From NCBI RefSeq assembly GCF_000332075.2, contig NZ_ALVU02000001.1, forward strand, positions 2,058,324 to 2,122,323: DNA of 64,000 bases, read 5' to 3'. Position 1 is the first letter of the stretch. Each line of letters opens with the position of its first letter. Below, piece by piece: positions 47,201 through 55,407 of the stretch. The notes below the pieces were generated by a model. The model worked only from the letters and a program-made list of their open reading frames with translations, was not told the DNA's origin and searched no databases. The DNA comes from Synechocystis sp. PCC 7509. Its GTDB lineage: Bacteria; Cyanobacteriota; Cyanobacteriia; Cyanobacteriales; Chroococcidiopsidaceae. A program made the position numbers and the translations under genes.

Positions 47201-48873
47201 GAAATTCTTTACCATTACCCGATCTTCAGAGATCGAATTTAGAGTTTACCGCGCCCCGTAACTCTATTGAAGCAACCTTAGTTCAAATTTGGAGCCAAGT
47301 TTTACAAATAGAAAATATTGGCGTAGATGATAACTTTTTTGAATTGGGTGGTGACTCAATTCTCAGCTTGCAGGTAATCGCCAAAGCCAATCAAGCAGGT
47401 TTGCAACTATCGCCTAAGCAAATATTTGAGGAGCAAACGATCGCTCAATTAGCCAAAGTTGCTAGTACAACAACAGTATTGCAGGCAGAACAAGGACTTG
47501 TTACGGGTTCTCTACCTTTAACACCTATTCAACACTGGTTTTTTGAGCAGGAACTTACCGATCTGCACCATTGGAATCAGGCAGTTATGCTAGAAGTGCC
47601 TCAAACAAGCGATCGCCAAATTTGGGAGCAAGTAGTTCAAAAACTGCTCGAACATCATGATGTTCTGCGATCGCACTTTACCCAAACGGCATCTATTTGT
47701 CCTTCTCCCGCTAATACACCACCTTTTACCGTTGTTGATTTATCAGCTTTGCCTGTAAGTCAGCAAAAGCAGGCAATTGAGACTACCGCCGCCACTTTGC
47801 AAGCAAGCTTAAACTTATCTGGGCAATTAGTAAAAGTTGTCTTATTTCAACTAGGAAGGGAACAGCCTAGCCGATTATTAGCGATCGCTCATCATCTAAT
47901 TATCGATGGTGTTTCTTGGCGCATATTACTAGAAGACTTGCAAACAGCTTATCAGCAGCTTAGTCACGGTCAAATAATTGAACTACCAGCAAAAACAACC
48001 TCTTTCAAACAGTGGGCGGAACAACTAAGAATATACGCTCAATCTAGCGCCGTAGAATCCGAGCGAGATTACTGGCTTAGTCAAGCTTATTTACAGCCTC
48101 TACCCGTAGATTTTACCAATGGTGAAAATATTGAAGCTACGGCGGCTACTGTATCGGTTTCCCTTAGCCAGCAAGAAACCCAAGCTTTGTTACAGGAAAT
48201 ACCCGCCGCCTATCAAACTCAAATTAATGATGTATTACTAACGGCATTAGTCCAAGCTTTTTCGCAGTGGACGGGGGTAAATTCCCTCTTAATTGACTTA
48301 GAAGGTCACGGACGAGAAGATATTATTCCTAATATTGACTTATCGCGGACAATTGGCTGGTTTACTACTATTTTCCCCGTATATTTGCACCTAGAATCAA
48401 ATAGCGCCCCAGAAACGGCATTAAAGACGATCAAAGAGCAATTGCGTAGCATCCCGCACCGAGGAATTAATTATGGTGTATTGCGCTATCTTTGCCGAGA
48501 CGAGGGGCTGCAAGCACTGCCCCAAGCGGAAGTGAAGTTTAATTACTTAGGTCAGTTCGACCGAGTATTGTCTATATTTCAAAGCGCGTCCGAATCTAGC
48601 GGTTTAACTCAAAGCCCACGCGGAAAGCGTAACTGTTTATTAGAGATCAATGGATTAATTATCGAAAATCAGTTGCGCCTAAATTGGACTTACAGCCAAG
48701 CCGTACATCAACACACCACCGTTACTAAGTTAGCTGAGAGCTTTATTAGTGCATTGCGATCGCTAATTGCTCACTGTAAATCTCCCAATGCTGGCGGTTA
48801 CACGCCTACAGATTTTCCCCAAATGCAATTTTCGCAACAAGAACTAGACAGCTTAATTGCTGAACTAAACTAA
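44269..48873 (+). CDS. NRPS module: C-A(Gln-like)-T-E
   Basis: This 1534-aa protein begins with a short helical docking segment (about 1-30). An LCL condensation domain follows (LPLSFAQQRLWF; HHIVSDGWS), then an A domain with YTSGSTGVPKAV and NLYGPTEAT. The T serine is Ser1030, and the E domain has HHLIIDGVSW and IGWFTTIFPV. The pocket D-A-W-Q-F-G-L-I-D resembles codes listed for Gln in cyanobacteria, as I recall; certainty is moderate. The epimerase implies a D residue, and the next gene opens with a DCL domain, which agrees. The 12-bp gap to the previous gene and the TAATG overlap with the next place it within the same operon. Confidence 0.93.
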   Translation: MENLYLQAEKLELLDYLLAEAEITSSQPTIAPRSSSENLPLSFAQQRLWFLNQLKPNSPFYNISAALRLKGVLNITALENSFNEIIRRHEVLRTAFTVVDGQPIQVVTPCQKLTIKLIDLTNLSIVEREVEVQKLAVQEVGQPFNLGSGLLVRSTLLRLGESEHILVFAMHHIVSDGWSIDVLVQEVATLYECYCNGKPSPLPDLTIQYADYAVWQRQYLQGEVLERQLDYWKQQLGSNLPVLELPTDRSRSHSQSFRGASQSFYLPQNLVIALKSLSQQESCTLFMTFLAAFQVLLSRYAGMRDIVIGTPIANRDRTETERLIGFFVNTLVLRTDLSDNPSFRELLKRVRETTLGAYDHQDLPFDLLVEALNPQRDLSHTPLFQVMFVWQNTSMSQVELSGLTWETVETDSKTAKFDLTLLMDETELGLRGALEYNTDLFEATTISRMVEHLQIVLEGIVANPSQSVSQIPLTPQLDWNFTKAEYVLDRCIHELFSDRAAQTPEAVAVVFADKQLTYKQLNTQANQLAHYLQKLGVRPDSLVGICVERSLEMVVGLLGILKAGGAYLPLDPDYPQERLAFMLEDAGISILLTQERLANLLPEQAQVICLDSDWEEIAQASQDNLNSTVQPENIAYAIYTSGSTGVPKAVMIPHRAICNHMLWMQGEFPLTPADCVLQKTPFSFDASVWEFYAPLLAGGKLLLAQPGGHQDNTYLVDLIAAQQVTILQLVPTQLGSLLEDPRIAHCQSLRRVFCGGEVLTTDLQQRFFSCLPKVELYNLYGPTEATIDTTFWRCQFEDEYRVVPIGNAIANVQVYVLDSYLQLVPVGVAGEIYIGGDSLARCYGNFPDLTAQKFIPHPFATGKRLYKTGDLGRYRTDGALEFLGRIDSQVKLRGFRIELGEIEAQLGQHPNVKQNVAIIREDVPSQQRLVAYIIARQPSPTVSELRSFLKQRLPDYTIPAIFIFLDVLPLLPNGKIDRNSLPLPDLQRSNLEFTAPRNSIEATLVQIWSQVLQIENIGVDDNFFELGGDSILSLQVIAKANQAGLQLSPKQIFEEQTIAQLAKVASTTTVLQAEQGLVTGSLPLTPIQHWFFEQELTDLHHWNQAVMLEVPQTSDRQIWEQVVQKLLEHHDVLRSHFTQTASICPSPANTPPFTVVDLSALPVSQQKQAIETTAATLQASLNLSGQLVKVVLFQLGREQPSRLLAIAHHLIIDGVSWRILLEDLQTAYQQLSHGQIIELPAKTTSFKQWAEQLRIYAQSSAVESERDYWLSQAYLQPLPVDFTNGENIEATAATVSVSLSQQETQALLQEIPAAYQTQINDVLLTALVQAFSQWTGVNSLLIDLEGHGREDIIPNIDLSRTIGWFTTIFPVYLHLESNSAPETALKTIKEQLRSIPHRGINYGVLRYLCRDEGLQALPQAEVKFNYLGQFDRVLSIFQSASESSGLTQSPRGKRNCLLEINGLIIENQLRLNWTYSQAVHQHTTVTKLAESFISALRSLIAHCKSPNAGGYTPTDFPQMQFSQQELDSLIAELN

Positions 48874-51800
48874 TGAATAAAAAAAATATCGAAAATATCT
48901 ACCCGCTTTCGCCTACGCAGCAAGGCATACTATTTCATACTCTCCACGCGCCAGAGTCAGGAGTTTATGTTGTGCAAAGTTGCTATACGTTTAGCCAAAC
49001 TCTTGACATAGTAGCTTTTCAACAAGCTTGGCAACAAGTTATTAACCGACATCCAATTTTACGAACTTCTTTTCATTGGCAACAATATAAAGAGCCGTTT
49101 CAGGTAGTTCATAAGTCCGTAACTATACCTTGGCAATATTACGACTGGCAAAACTCCTCAGAAATTGAGCAGCAATTAGCAGCTTTTTTACAAGCAGACT
49201 GCAAGCAGGGATTCGATCTTACTCACCCGCCGCTATTGCGTTTAACTCTAATCCAAATAGCCGAAAATACTTATCATTTTGTTTGGAGTAGCCACCATTT
49301 AATTTTAGATGGATGGTCGACAGCCTTAGTTCTCCAGCAAGTATTTCTTTCTTATGCAGGAATAAGCGATCGCTCCTGTGCAACGCGCCCCTACGCAGAC
49401 TATATTAACTGGTTGCAACAACAAGACTTGTCCCAAGCCGAAACCTTTTGGCGCAAGACACTCCAAGGATTTACTGCACCTACTGCGCTAAAGTTAGGGA
49501 AATCAACAGGTTATAGTAACCAGTCGCTCAAATTATCCGCAGTCACCACCGCCGCGCTGCAATCAATAGCACGACAGCACAGATTAACCTTAAACACTCT
49601 CTTACAAGGCGCTTGGGCTATCCTTCTAGCTCGTTATAGTGGTGAGGAAGATGTTGTCTTTGGGGCAACATCTTCCGGTCGTCCACCTACCTTAGTTGGC
49701 TCAGAATCAATGGTAGGGTTATTTATCAACACCTTGCCAGTACGAGTACAGGTGTCGGGCAAAGCCTTACTAATACCCTGGTTGCAACAACTCCAAGCGC
49801 GACAAGTAGAGGCACAACAGTACGAATATAGCCCCCTCGTACAAGTACAAACTTGGAGCGATGTACCGCGCGATGTGCCTTTATTTGAAAGCATTTTAGT
49901 ATTCGAGAATTACCCTGTAGACGCTGGCTTGCAACAATGGGCAACAGAAATGCAAGTTCACCAAATTCAATCTGTAGAATCAACCAATTATGCGATCGCT
50001 CTAAAAGCTGGAGTTAGTAACGAGCTATCTTTAGAAATTTTAAGCGATCGCGCCTCCACTACAATCAAACGAATGTTAGGTCATTTGCAAACATTATTAG
50101 AGGGTGTGGTAGAAAATCCCCAAAGTGCGATCGCTTCTTTACCATTACTAACCACCGCCGAACAAAAGCAACTACTAGAGTGGAACAATACCCAAACTGA
50201 TTACTCTCAAGACAAGTGCATTCAGCAATTATTTGAAACCCAAGCAGCGCAAACCCCAGAAGCCGTCGCCGTAGTATTTGCAGACCAATATTTGACTTAT
50301 CAACAACTAAACAGCCGTGCTAACCAATTGGCGCACCATCTGCAAAAACTCAATGTGGGGTTAGAGGTTCCGGTTGCTATTTGCTTAGAGCGTTCTTTAG
50401 AGATGGTTATCGGTATTCTAGCCATTCTCAAAGCTGGGGGAACTTATGTACCAATCGATCCAGCTTCTCCTCAGGAACGATTAACGGCGGTATTAGCAGA
50501 TGTCCAAGCGCCAGTATTTTTAACTCAAAAACAGTTATTAACCAAACTTGCACCCATCAATACTAAAGTTATTTGCTTAGATGCAGATTGGCAGAATATC
50601 CGCTTAGAAAGCGAGAAAAATCTATCCGTTGCTGTCACTCCTGACAACCTAGCCTACATTATGTACACCTCTGGTTCTACAGGCATCCCCAAAGGTGTAA
50701 GCGTCTTACATAAGGGTGTAGTGCGGTTAGTTAAAGCAACGAATTACGCTCAATTAAACGCTCAAGAAGTATTTTTGCAAGCTGCGCCGATTTCCTTTGA
50801 TGCAGCGACTTTTGAGATTTGGGGCTGTTTGTTAAATGGCGCAAAATTAGTATTGTTTCCCGGTGACATCGCCTCTTTATTGACTCTAGGGCAAGTAATT
50901 CGCCAACATCAAATTACAACACTGTGGCTGACAGCAAGCTTGTTTCACCTCATGGTAGACGAGCAACTAGAAGATTTACAGACAGTAAAACAAATTTTGG
51001 CGGGTGGCGATGTGCTATCTGTTTCCCACGTTCAAAAATTACTGCAATCTCAAAATTGTCAGCTAATTAACGGCTACGGGCCTACCGAAAATACTACATT
51101 TAGCTGTTGTTATCCAGTTACAGACGCGCGCTATTTAGAAAATATCCCTATTGGTCGTGCGATCGCCAACACCCAAGTTTATATCTTAGATCGCTATCTG
51201 CACCTGCTTCCGATCGGTGTTAGCGGCGAAATCTACGTTGGTGGCGATGGTTTAGCCAGACACTATCACCGTCGCCCAGAATTAACCGCTAGTAGCTTTA
51301 TTCCCCATCCTTTTAGTAAAACTCCTGGGGCGCGACTTTATAAAACGGGGGATTTAGGACGCTATCGGGAGGATGGCAATATCGAATTTTTGGGAAGAAG
51401 CGATCGCCAAGTAAAAGTTAGAGGCTTCCGCATTGAGTTAGGAGAAATCGAAGCGGCAATTTCCCAATATCCCCAGGTAAAGCAAGCAGTAGTAACAGCA
51501 AATAACGAGCAATTAGTCGCCTATGTTGTTATAGAACCATCCTTAATTGACGACTTGCGCGGCTGGTTGCAATTGAAACTACCTAAATATATGCTGCCAT
51601 CAGTCTTTATACCTCTGACAGCCCTACCACTAAATGTTAATGGCAAGGTTGATCGCCGACTATTACCAGCGCCACAGTTGCATTTATCACAAAAGCAGAC
51701 CTATGTATTACCACGTACCACCCAAGAAACTCAACTGGCACATATCTGGGCAGAGATTTTAGGCTTAGAACGGGTAGGGATTCACGATGACTTTTTTGCC

Positions 51801-53141
51801 CTGGGCGGTCATTCCTTGGCGATCGTGCGGCTATTTGCACGAATTAGGCAAACGTTTGCGGTGGATATCCCAATTCAAACTATATTTACAGCCCCTACGG
51901 TAGCTGAATTTGCTCAAAAACTGTTATCAGATACTCCTACATCGCCAGTTTTCGATCTTCAAGCTGAAGCCGTCCTCGATTTAGAAATTGCTTGCTCAAA
52001 AAAATATATTCCCGTCGCCAAACCTGCAAGTATTTTCTTAACAGGAGCTACTGGATTTTTAGGTGCATTCTTACTTGCTGAACTACTGCAACAAACTAGA
52101 GCAGATATTTATTGCTTAGTACGTGCAGCCAATGGGGAAGCTGCTAAACACAAGATTCAAGACACTTTTACCTTTTACTCCCTCAATGATGTTGGGCAAA
52201 GTTCGAGAATTATTCCTGTTGTGGGAGACTTATCGCAGCCGCTATTAGGACTTAGCGAGTTACAGTTTGTAGCCTTAGCAGAAAAAATCGATGTTATTTA
52301 CCACAATGGCGCGTGGGTTCATCATGCTTCCCCCTACTCTACTCTCAAGGCGGCGAACGTCTTAGGAACTCAAGAAATTTTACGATTAGCCAGCCAAATT
52401 AAAATCAAGCCAGTACATTTTATTTCTACTATTAGCGTCTTCTCGGCGGCTGGAGAAGCAGGCTTAAACGTAGTTTCAGAAGATTCTAGCCTAGACGAGA
52501 TTTCCGTTCCAGAGGGCGGCTATGCACAAACTAAATGGGTAGCAGAAAAGTTAATTAAGATTGCAGGCGATCGTGGTTTACCCATTTCTATTTATAGACC
52601 AGGACGAATTTCTGGACATAGCCAAACTGGTGCATTCAATCCCAATGACCTTTTATCTAGGTTACTCGTAGGTTGCCTACACTTGGGCAGTTTCCCAGAA
52701 GAAGAACGTCTAGAAGGACTAGCACCCGTAGATTATGTTAGTAAATCTATTGTCTATTTATCACAACAACCAGCATCTTTAGGCAAAGCATTTCACCTAT
52801 TAAATCCTCAGCCGTTTGAATTACAAATGCTGTTCAAGGTTATTCATTCCTTTGGCTACCCATTAAAACAGATTTCTAGCGATTCCTGGCAAGCCGAATT
52901 AGCTTTAATTGGCGATCGTTCCCCCGAACATCCCTTGTATCCTTTGATTCCGCTACTGCACGCAAACAAAAAATCACCGCCGACAACACTAAACTTTGAC
53001 TGTGAAAATACCCTGCAAAGCCTCAACAATAGCTCAATTATTTGTCCATCCACCGATGAAAAATTACTTAGTCTCTACCTATCTCATATAATTCGCAACA
53101 ACTTAGACTCTCTAACCCAAAAAGATATTATTCACAAATAA
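48873..53141 (+). CDS. terminating NRPS: C-A(Val)-T-thioester reductase
   Basis: This is the last module (1422 aa). A DCL condensation domain (IENIYPLSPTQQGILFH; HHLILDGWS) leads to an A domain with pocket D-A-F-W-L-G-G-T-F, close to the Val code D-A-F-W-I-G-G-T-F. The T serine is Ser981 (GGHSLAIV). The C-terminal reductase (about 1050-1400) has the NAD(P)H motif TGATGFLG at about 1057-1064 and Tyr1217-xxx-Lys1221 (YAQTKWVAEK) of the SDR type. No thioesterase is present anywhere in the operon, so the chain should leave as an aldehyde or, after a second reduction, an alcohol. The aminotransferase encoded 39 bp downstream could act on the aldehyde. Confidence 0.94.
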   Translation: MNKKNIENIYPLSPTQQGILFHTLHAPESGVYVVQSCYTFSQTLDIVAFQQAWQQVINRHPILRTSFHWQQYKEPFQVVHKSVTIPWQYYDWQNSSEIEQQLAAFLQADCKQGFDLTHPPLLRLTLIQIAENTYHFVWSSHHLILDGWSTALVLQQVFLSYAGISDRSCATRPYADYINWLQQQDLSQAETFWRKTLQGFTAPTALKLGKSTGYSNQSLKLSAVTTAALQSIARQHRLTLNTLLQGAWAILLARYSGEEDVVFGATSSGRPPTLVGSESMVGLFINTLPVRVQVSGKALLIPWLQQLQARQVEAQQYEYSPLVQVQTWSDVPRDVPLFESILVFENYPVDAGLQQWATEMQVHQIQSVESTNYAIALKAGVSNELSLEILSDRASTTIKRMLGHLQTLLEGVVENPQSAIASLPLLTTAEQKQLLEWNNTQTDYSQDKCIQQLFETQAAQTPEAVAVVFADQYLTYQQLNSRANQLAHHLQKLNVGLEVPVAICLERSLEMVIGILAILKAGGTYVPIDPASPQERLTAVLADVQAPVFLTQKQLLTKLAPINTKVICLDADWQNIRLESEKNLSVAVTPDNLAYIMYTSGSTGIPKGVSVLHKGVVRLVKATNYAQLNAQEVFLQAAPISFDAATFEIWGCLLNGAKLVLFPGDIASLLTLGQVIRQHQITTLWLTASLFHLMVDEQLEDLQTVKQILAGGDVLSVSHVQKLLQSQNCQLINGYGPTENTTFSCCYPVTDARYLENIPIGRAIANTQVYILDRYLHLLPIGVSGEIYVGGDGLARHYHRRPELTASSFIPHPFSKTPGARLYKTGDLGRYREDGNIEFLGRSDRQVKVRGFRIELGEIEAAISQYPQVKQAVVTANNEQLVAYVVIEPSLIDDLRGWLQLKLPKYMLPSVFIPLTALPLNVNGKVDRRLLPAPQLHLSQKQTYVLPRTTQETQLAHIWAEILGLERVGIHDDFFALGGHSLAIVRLFARIRQTFAVDIPIQTIFTAPTVAEFAQKLLSDTPTSPVFDLQAEAVLDLEIACSKKYIPVAKPASIFLTGATGFLGAFLLAELLQQTRADIYCLVRAANGEAAKHKIQDTFTFYSLNDVGQSSRIIPVVGDLSQPLLGLSELQFVALAEKIDVIYHNGAWVHHASPYSTLKAANVLGTQEILRLASQIKIKPVHFISTISVFSAAGEAGLNVVSEDSSLDEISVPEGGYAQTKWVAEKLIKIAGDRGLPISIYRPGRISGHSQTGAFNPNDLLSRLLVGCLHLGSFPEEERLEGLAPVDYVSKSIVYLSQQPASLGKAFHLLNPQPFELQMLFKVIHSFGYPLKQISSDSWQAELALIGDRSPEHPLYPLIPLLHANKKSPPTTLNFDCENTLQSLNNSSIICPSTDEKLLSLYLSHIIRNNLDSLTQKDIIHK

Positions 53142-53180
53142 TTTTTCCTTCCACTTCGCGTCCTTTATTAATCCAATCTC

Positions 53181-54575
53181 ATGCAAAAAAGTATTTCTCC
53201 TGTATCGCCAAACGTCCAAAGCAACTATTTATCAGAGTTTATCGCTCAATATAGCGATCGCACCAAAACATCTAAACAACTTGCTCAAATTCACCGTGCT
53301 ACCTTAGCCGATAACCGAGTTTCCGCAGGTTTTAACCTAGCACTTAAAGAAATATGCTATCCCATAGTTGCTAAAAAATCTCTTGGTTCTAAAATTTGGG
53401 ACGCAGACGGCAACGAATATATTGATGTTGTTATGGGGTTTGGTATCAACCTATTTGGTCACAATCCCCCTTTTATCAAAGCCGCACTCTTAGAACAATT
53501 AGATAAAGGCACTCACTTAGGAGTACAAACAGAATTAGCGGGCGAAGTAGCACAGTTAATTACTGAAATGACAGGTATGGAAAGAGTTGCTTTTAGTAAT
53601 ACAGGTACAGAAGCAATTATGACCGCAATTCGTATTGCTAGAGCTACTACAAATCGTCACAAAATTGCTATATTTTCCGGTTCTTATCACGGTCATTTTG
53701 ATGGCACGTTAGTTGAAACCAAAGAAATAAATGGTAATTTCACTACCGTTCCCGTAGATTCAGGTACACCACCGAATTTTGCAGAAGATGTTTTAGTTTT
53801 AGATTATGGCAATTGGCGATCGCTCGATATTATCAAAGCAAACAAAAATGAATTAGCAGCTATTTTAGTTGAACCAGTCCAAAGTAGCCGGATTGATTTT
53901 CAACCGCGTGAATTTCTCCATCAATTAAGGCAATTAACAACTCAATTAGACATTGCTTTAATTTTTGATGAAATGGTTTCAGGCTTTCGCATTCATCCTG
54001 GCGGCGCGCAAGATTGGTTTAATATTACCGCCGATATAGCTACCTACGGCAAAATTATCGGTGGCGGAATGCCCATTGGCGTTATTGCTGGTAAAGCTAA
54101 ATATATGGATAAAATTGATGGCGGAATGTGGAGTTATGGCGATTCTTCTTATCCTCAAGTTAAGCAAACTTTTTTTGCAGGTACGCATTGCAAACATCCT
54201 CTATCCTTAGCCGCCGCAAAAGTTGTACTACAACACCTTAAAGATCAGGGAGCAGTTTTACAAACCCAGCTAAATCAGCGTACAACCCAGTTTATTCAAA
54301 CCTTAAATACTTATTTTGAATCTGGAGAAATACCTATTAAACTGATCAGTTTTGGTTCGGTGTTTGGGGCTGCTAATTCGACATCAAGTAGCAATTCTAG
54401 CGATTCATCATCTTTGGGATTAAGCCTATTATCTTATCATTTAATTCACAAAGGCATATTAAGTAGAGGTGGTAGCGGATTCTTATCTACAGCCCATACA
54501 GATGAAGATATCAATTGTATAGTTCGGGCTGTTCAAGACAGTATTAGTGACTTGCAATTGGGCGGCTTGTTGTAA
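53181..54575 (+). CDS. class III PLP aminotransferase (GSA-aminotransferase-like)
   Basis: This 464-aa PLP enzyme resembles glutamate-1-semialdehyde aminomutases and other class III aminotransferases. Visible landmarks are GNEYIDVVMGFG, SNTGTEAIMTAIRIAR, SGSYHGHFDG, FDEMVSGFR (cofactor Asp near residue 262) and TYGKIIGGG with Lys291 as likely PLP lysine. It sits right after the reductase-terminated NRPS. In myxochelin biosynthesis, the aminotransferase MxcL converts the reductively released aldehyde to an amine, and the same step is likely here, giving a C-terminal amine derived from valine. A housekeeping hemL role is unlikely given the operon position. Confidence 0.9.
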   Translation: MQKSISPVSPNVQSNYLSEFIAQYSDRTKTSKQLAQIHRATLADNRVSAGFNLALKEICYPIVAKKSLGSKIWDADGNEYIDVVMGFGINLFGHNPPFIKAALLEQLDKGTHLGVQTELAGEVAQLITEMTGMERVAFSNTGTEAIMTAIRIARATTNRHKIAIFSGSYHGHFDGTLVETKEINGNFTTVPVDSGTPPNFAEDVLVLDYGNWRSLDIIKANKNELAAILVEPVQSSRIDFQPREFLHQLRQLTTQLDIALIFDEMVSGFRIHPGGAQDWFNITADIATYGKIIGGGMPIGVIAGKAKYMDKIDGGMWSYGDSSYPQVKQTFFAGTHCKHPLSLAAAKVVLQHLKDQGAVLQTQLNQRTTQFIQTLNTYFESGEIPIKLISFGSVFGAANSTSSSNSSDSSSLGLSLLSYHLIHKGILSRGGSGFLSTAHTDEDINCIVRAVQDSISDLQLGGLL

Positions 54576-54597
54576 AAGTAATACCCAGAAAAGAGTT

Positions 54598-55407
54598 ATG
54601 AATATTCAACCTATCCAGCGTATTGAAAACCCATCAGTTCTTGAATTCCAAACAAAGTTTGGCTTACAAAGTAAACCAGTAATTATTTCTGGTGTTGCTA
54701 ATGAGTGGTCAGCATCTTCTTTATGGCAACCCGAAATGTTTAAAGATATGTTTGGTGATGTAGCTGCACCTCTAAGAGCTAGTGATAATGAAATTGATGT
54801 TTTCTTTGGGCAATCGAAAGAATCAAAAGTAATATCAATCGCTGAATATATAGATAGCATTAATTCAACCGATATAAATGGACAGCGCCCAGCCTATCTA
54901 GGTAATATTCCCCTCAATTCACCGCTAACTCAACAGTATTTTGACAAAATTAAATCTCATTTTAGTTTTCCTAACTACTTGCCGGAAAATAGCGGCAATG
55001 AAATACGTTTATGGATTGGTGCTACTAATCAAAAGTCAACAATTCATAATGATAACTATCACAACTTTAATGCTCAAATATTTGGAAAAAAAACATTTTT
55101 ACTTTTTCCACCAGAGGAGTATGAAAAGTTATCGATTGTCAAGATTGATGACGAATTATGGTCAAGTCCCATTGATCCCCAAAAACCAGATTTAGATAAA
55201 TTTCCTAGTTTCAAGGAAATTAGTGGATTAGAAGCTGAATTACAGGCAGGAGATATACTTTTTATCCCGGCTTTTTGGTGGCATCAAGCACGAACAATTA
55301 CAACGGCAATTAATCTCAATATGTGGGTTTTTACTGAAAATATTTGTAAAACTTGGCAAGAACATCCTGCCTTTAGCAAAGCTGTAAGTACAGGATATAA
55401 ATTTTGA
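54598..55407 (+). CDS. cupin-like/JmjC-type Fe(II)/2-oxoglutarate oxygenase
   Basis: This protein of about 269 residues is in the cupin_8 (JmjC-like) group. The N-terminal block KPVIISGVANEW is typical. His150-Asn151-Asp152 (TIHNDNYHN) and distal His229 (FWWHQAR) form a complete HxD...H iron site, with LFIPAFWWH as the last strand. I chose ATG 54598 because AAGAG precedes it; an upstream in-frame start would run into the aminotransferase. It overlaps the exporter start by four bases (TTGA). Its substrate is unknown. In this operon it may add a third hydroxyl to the peptide or to a free amino acid. It is not a SyrP/TauD homologue. Confidence 0.87.
   Translation: MNIQPIQRIENPSVLEFQTKFGLQSKPVIISGVANEWSASSLWQPEMFKDMFGDVAAPLRASDNEIDVFFGQSKESKVISIAEYIDSINSTDINGQRPAYLGNIPLNSPLTQQYFDKIKSHFSFPNYLPENSGNEIRLWIGATNQKSTIHNDNYHNFNAQIFGKKTFLLFPPEEYEKLSIVKIDDELWSSPIDPQKPDLDKFPSFKEISGLEAELQAGDILFIPAFWWHQARTITTAINLNMWVFTENICKTWQEHPAFSKAVSTGYKF

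Noticed and set aside
53181-54575. Aminotransferase as hemL for tetrapyrrole synthesis
   Set aside because: Its position inside the NRPS operon right after a reductase-terminated module fits product tailoring better.
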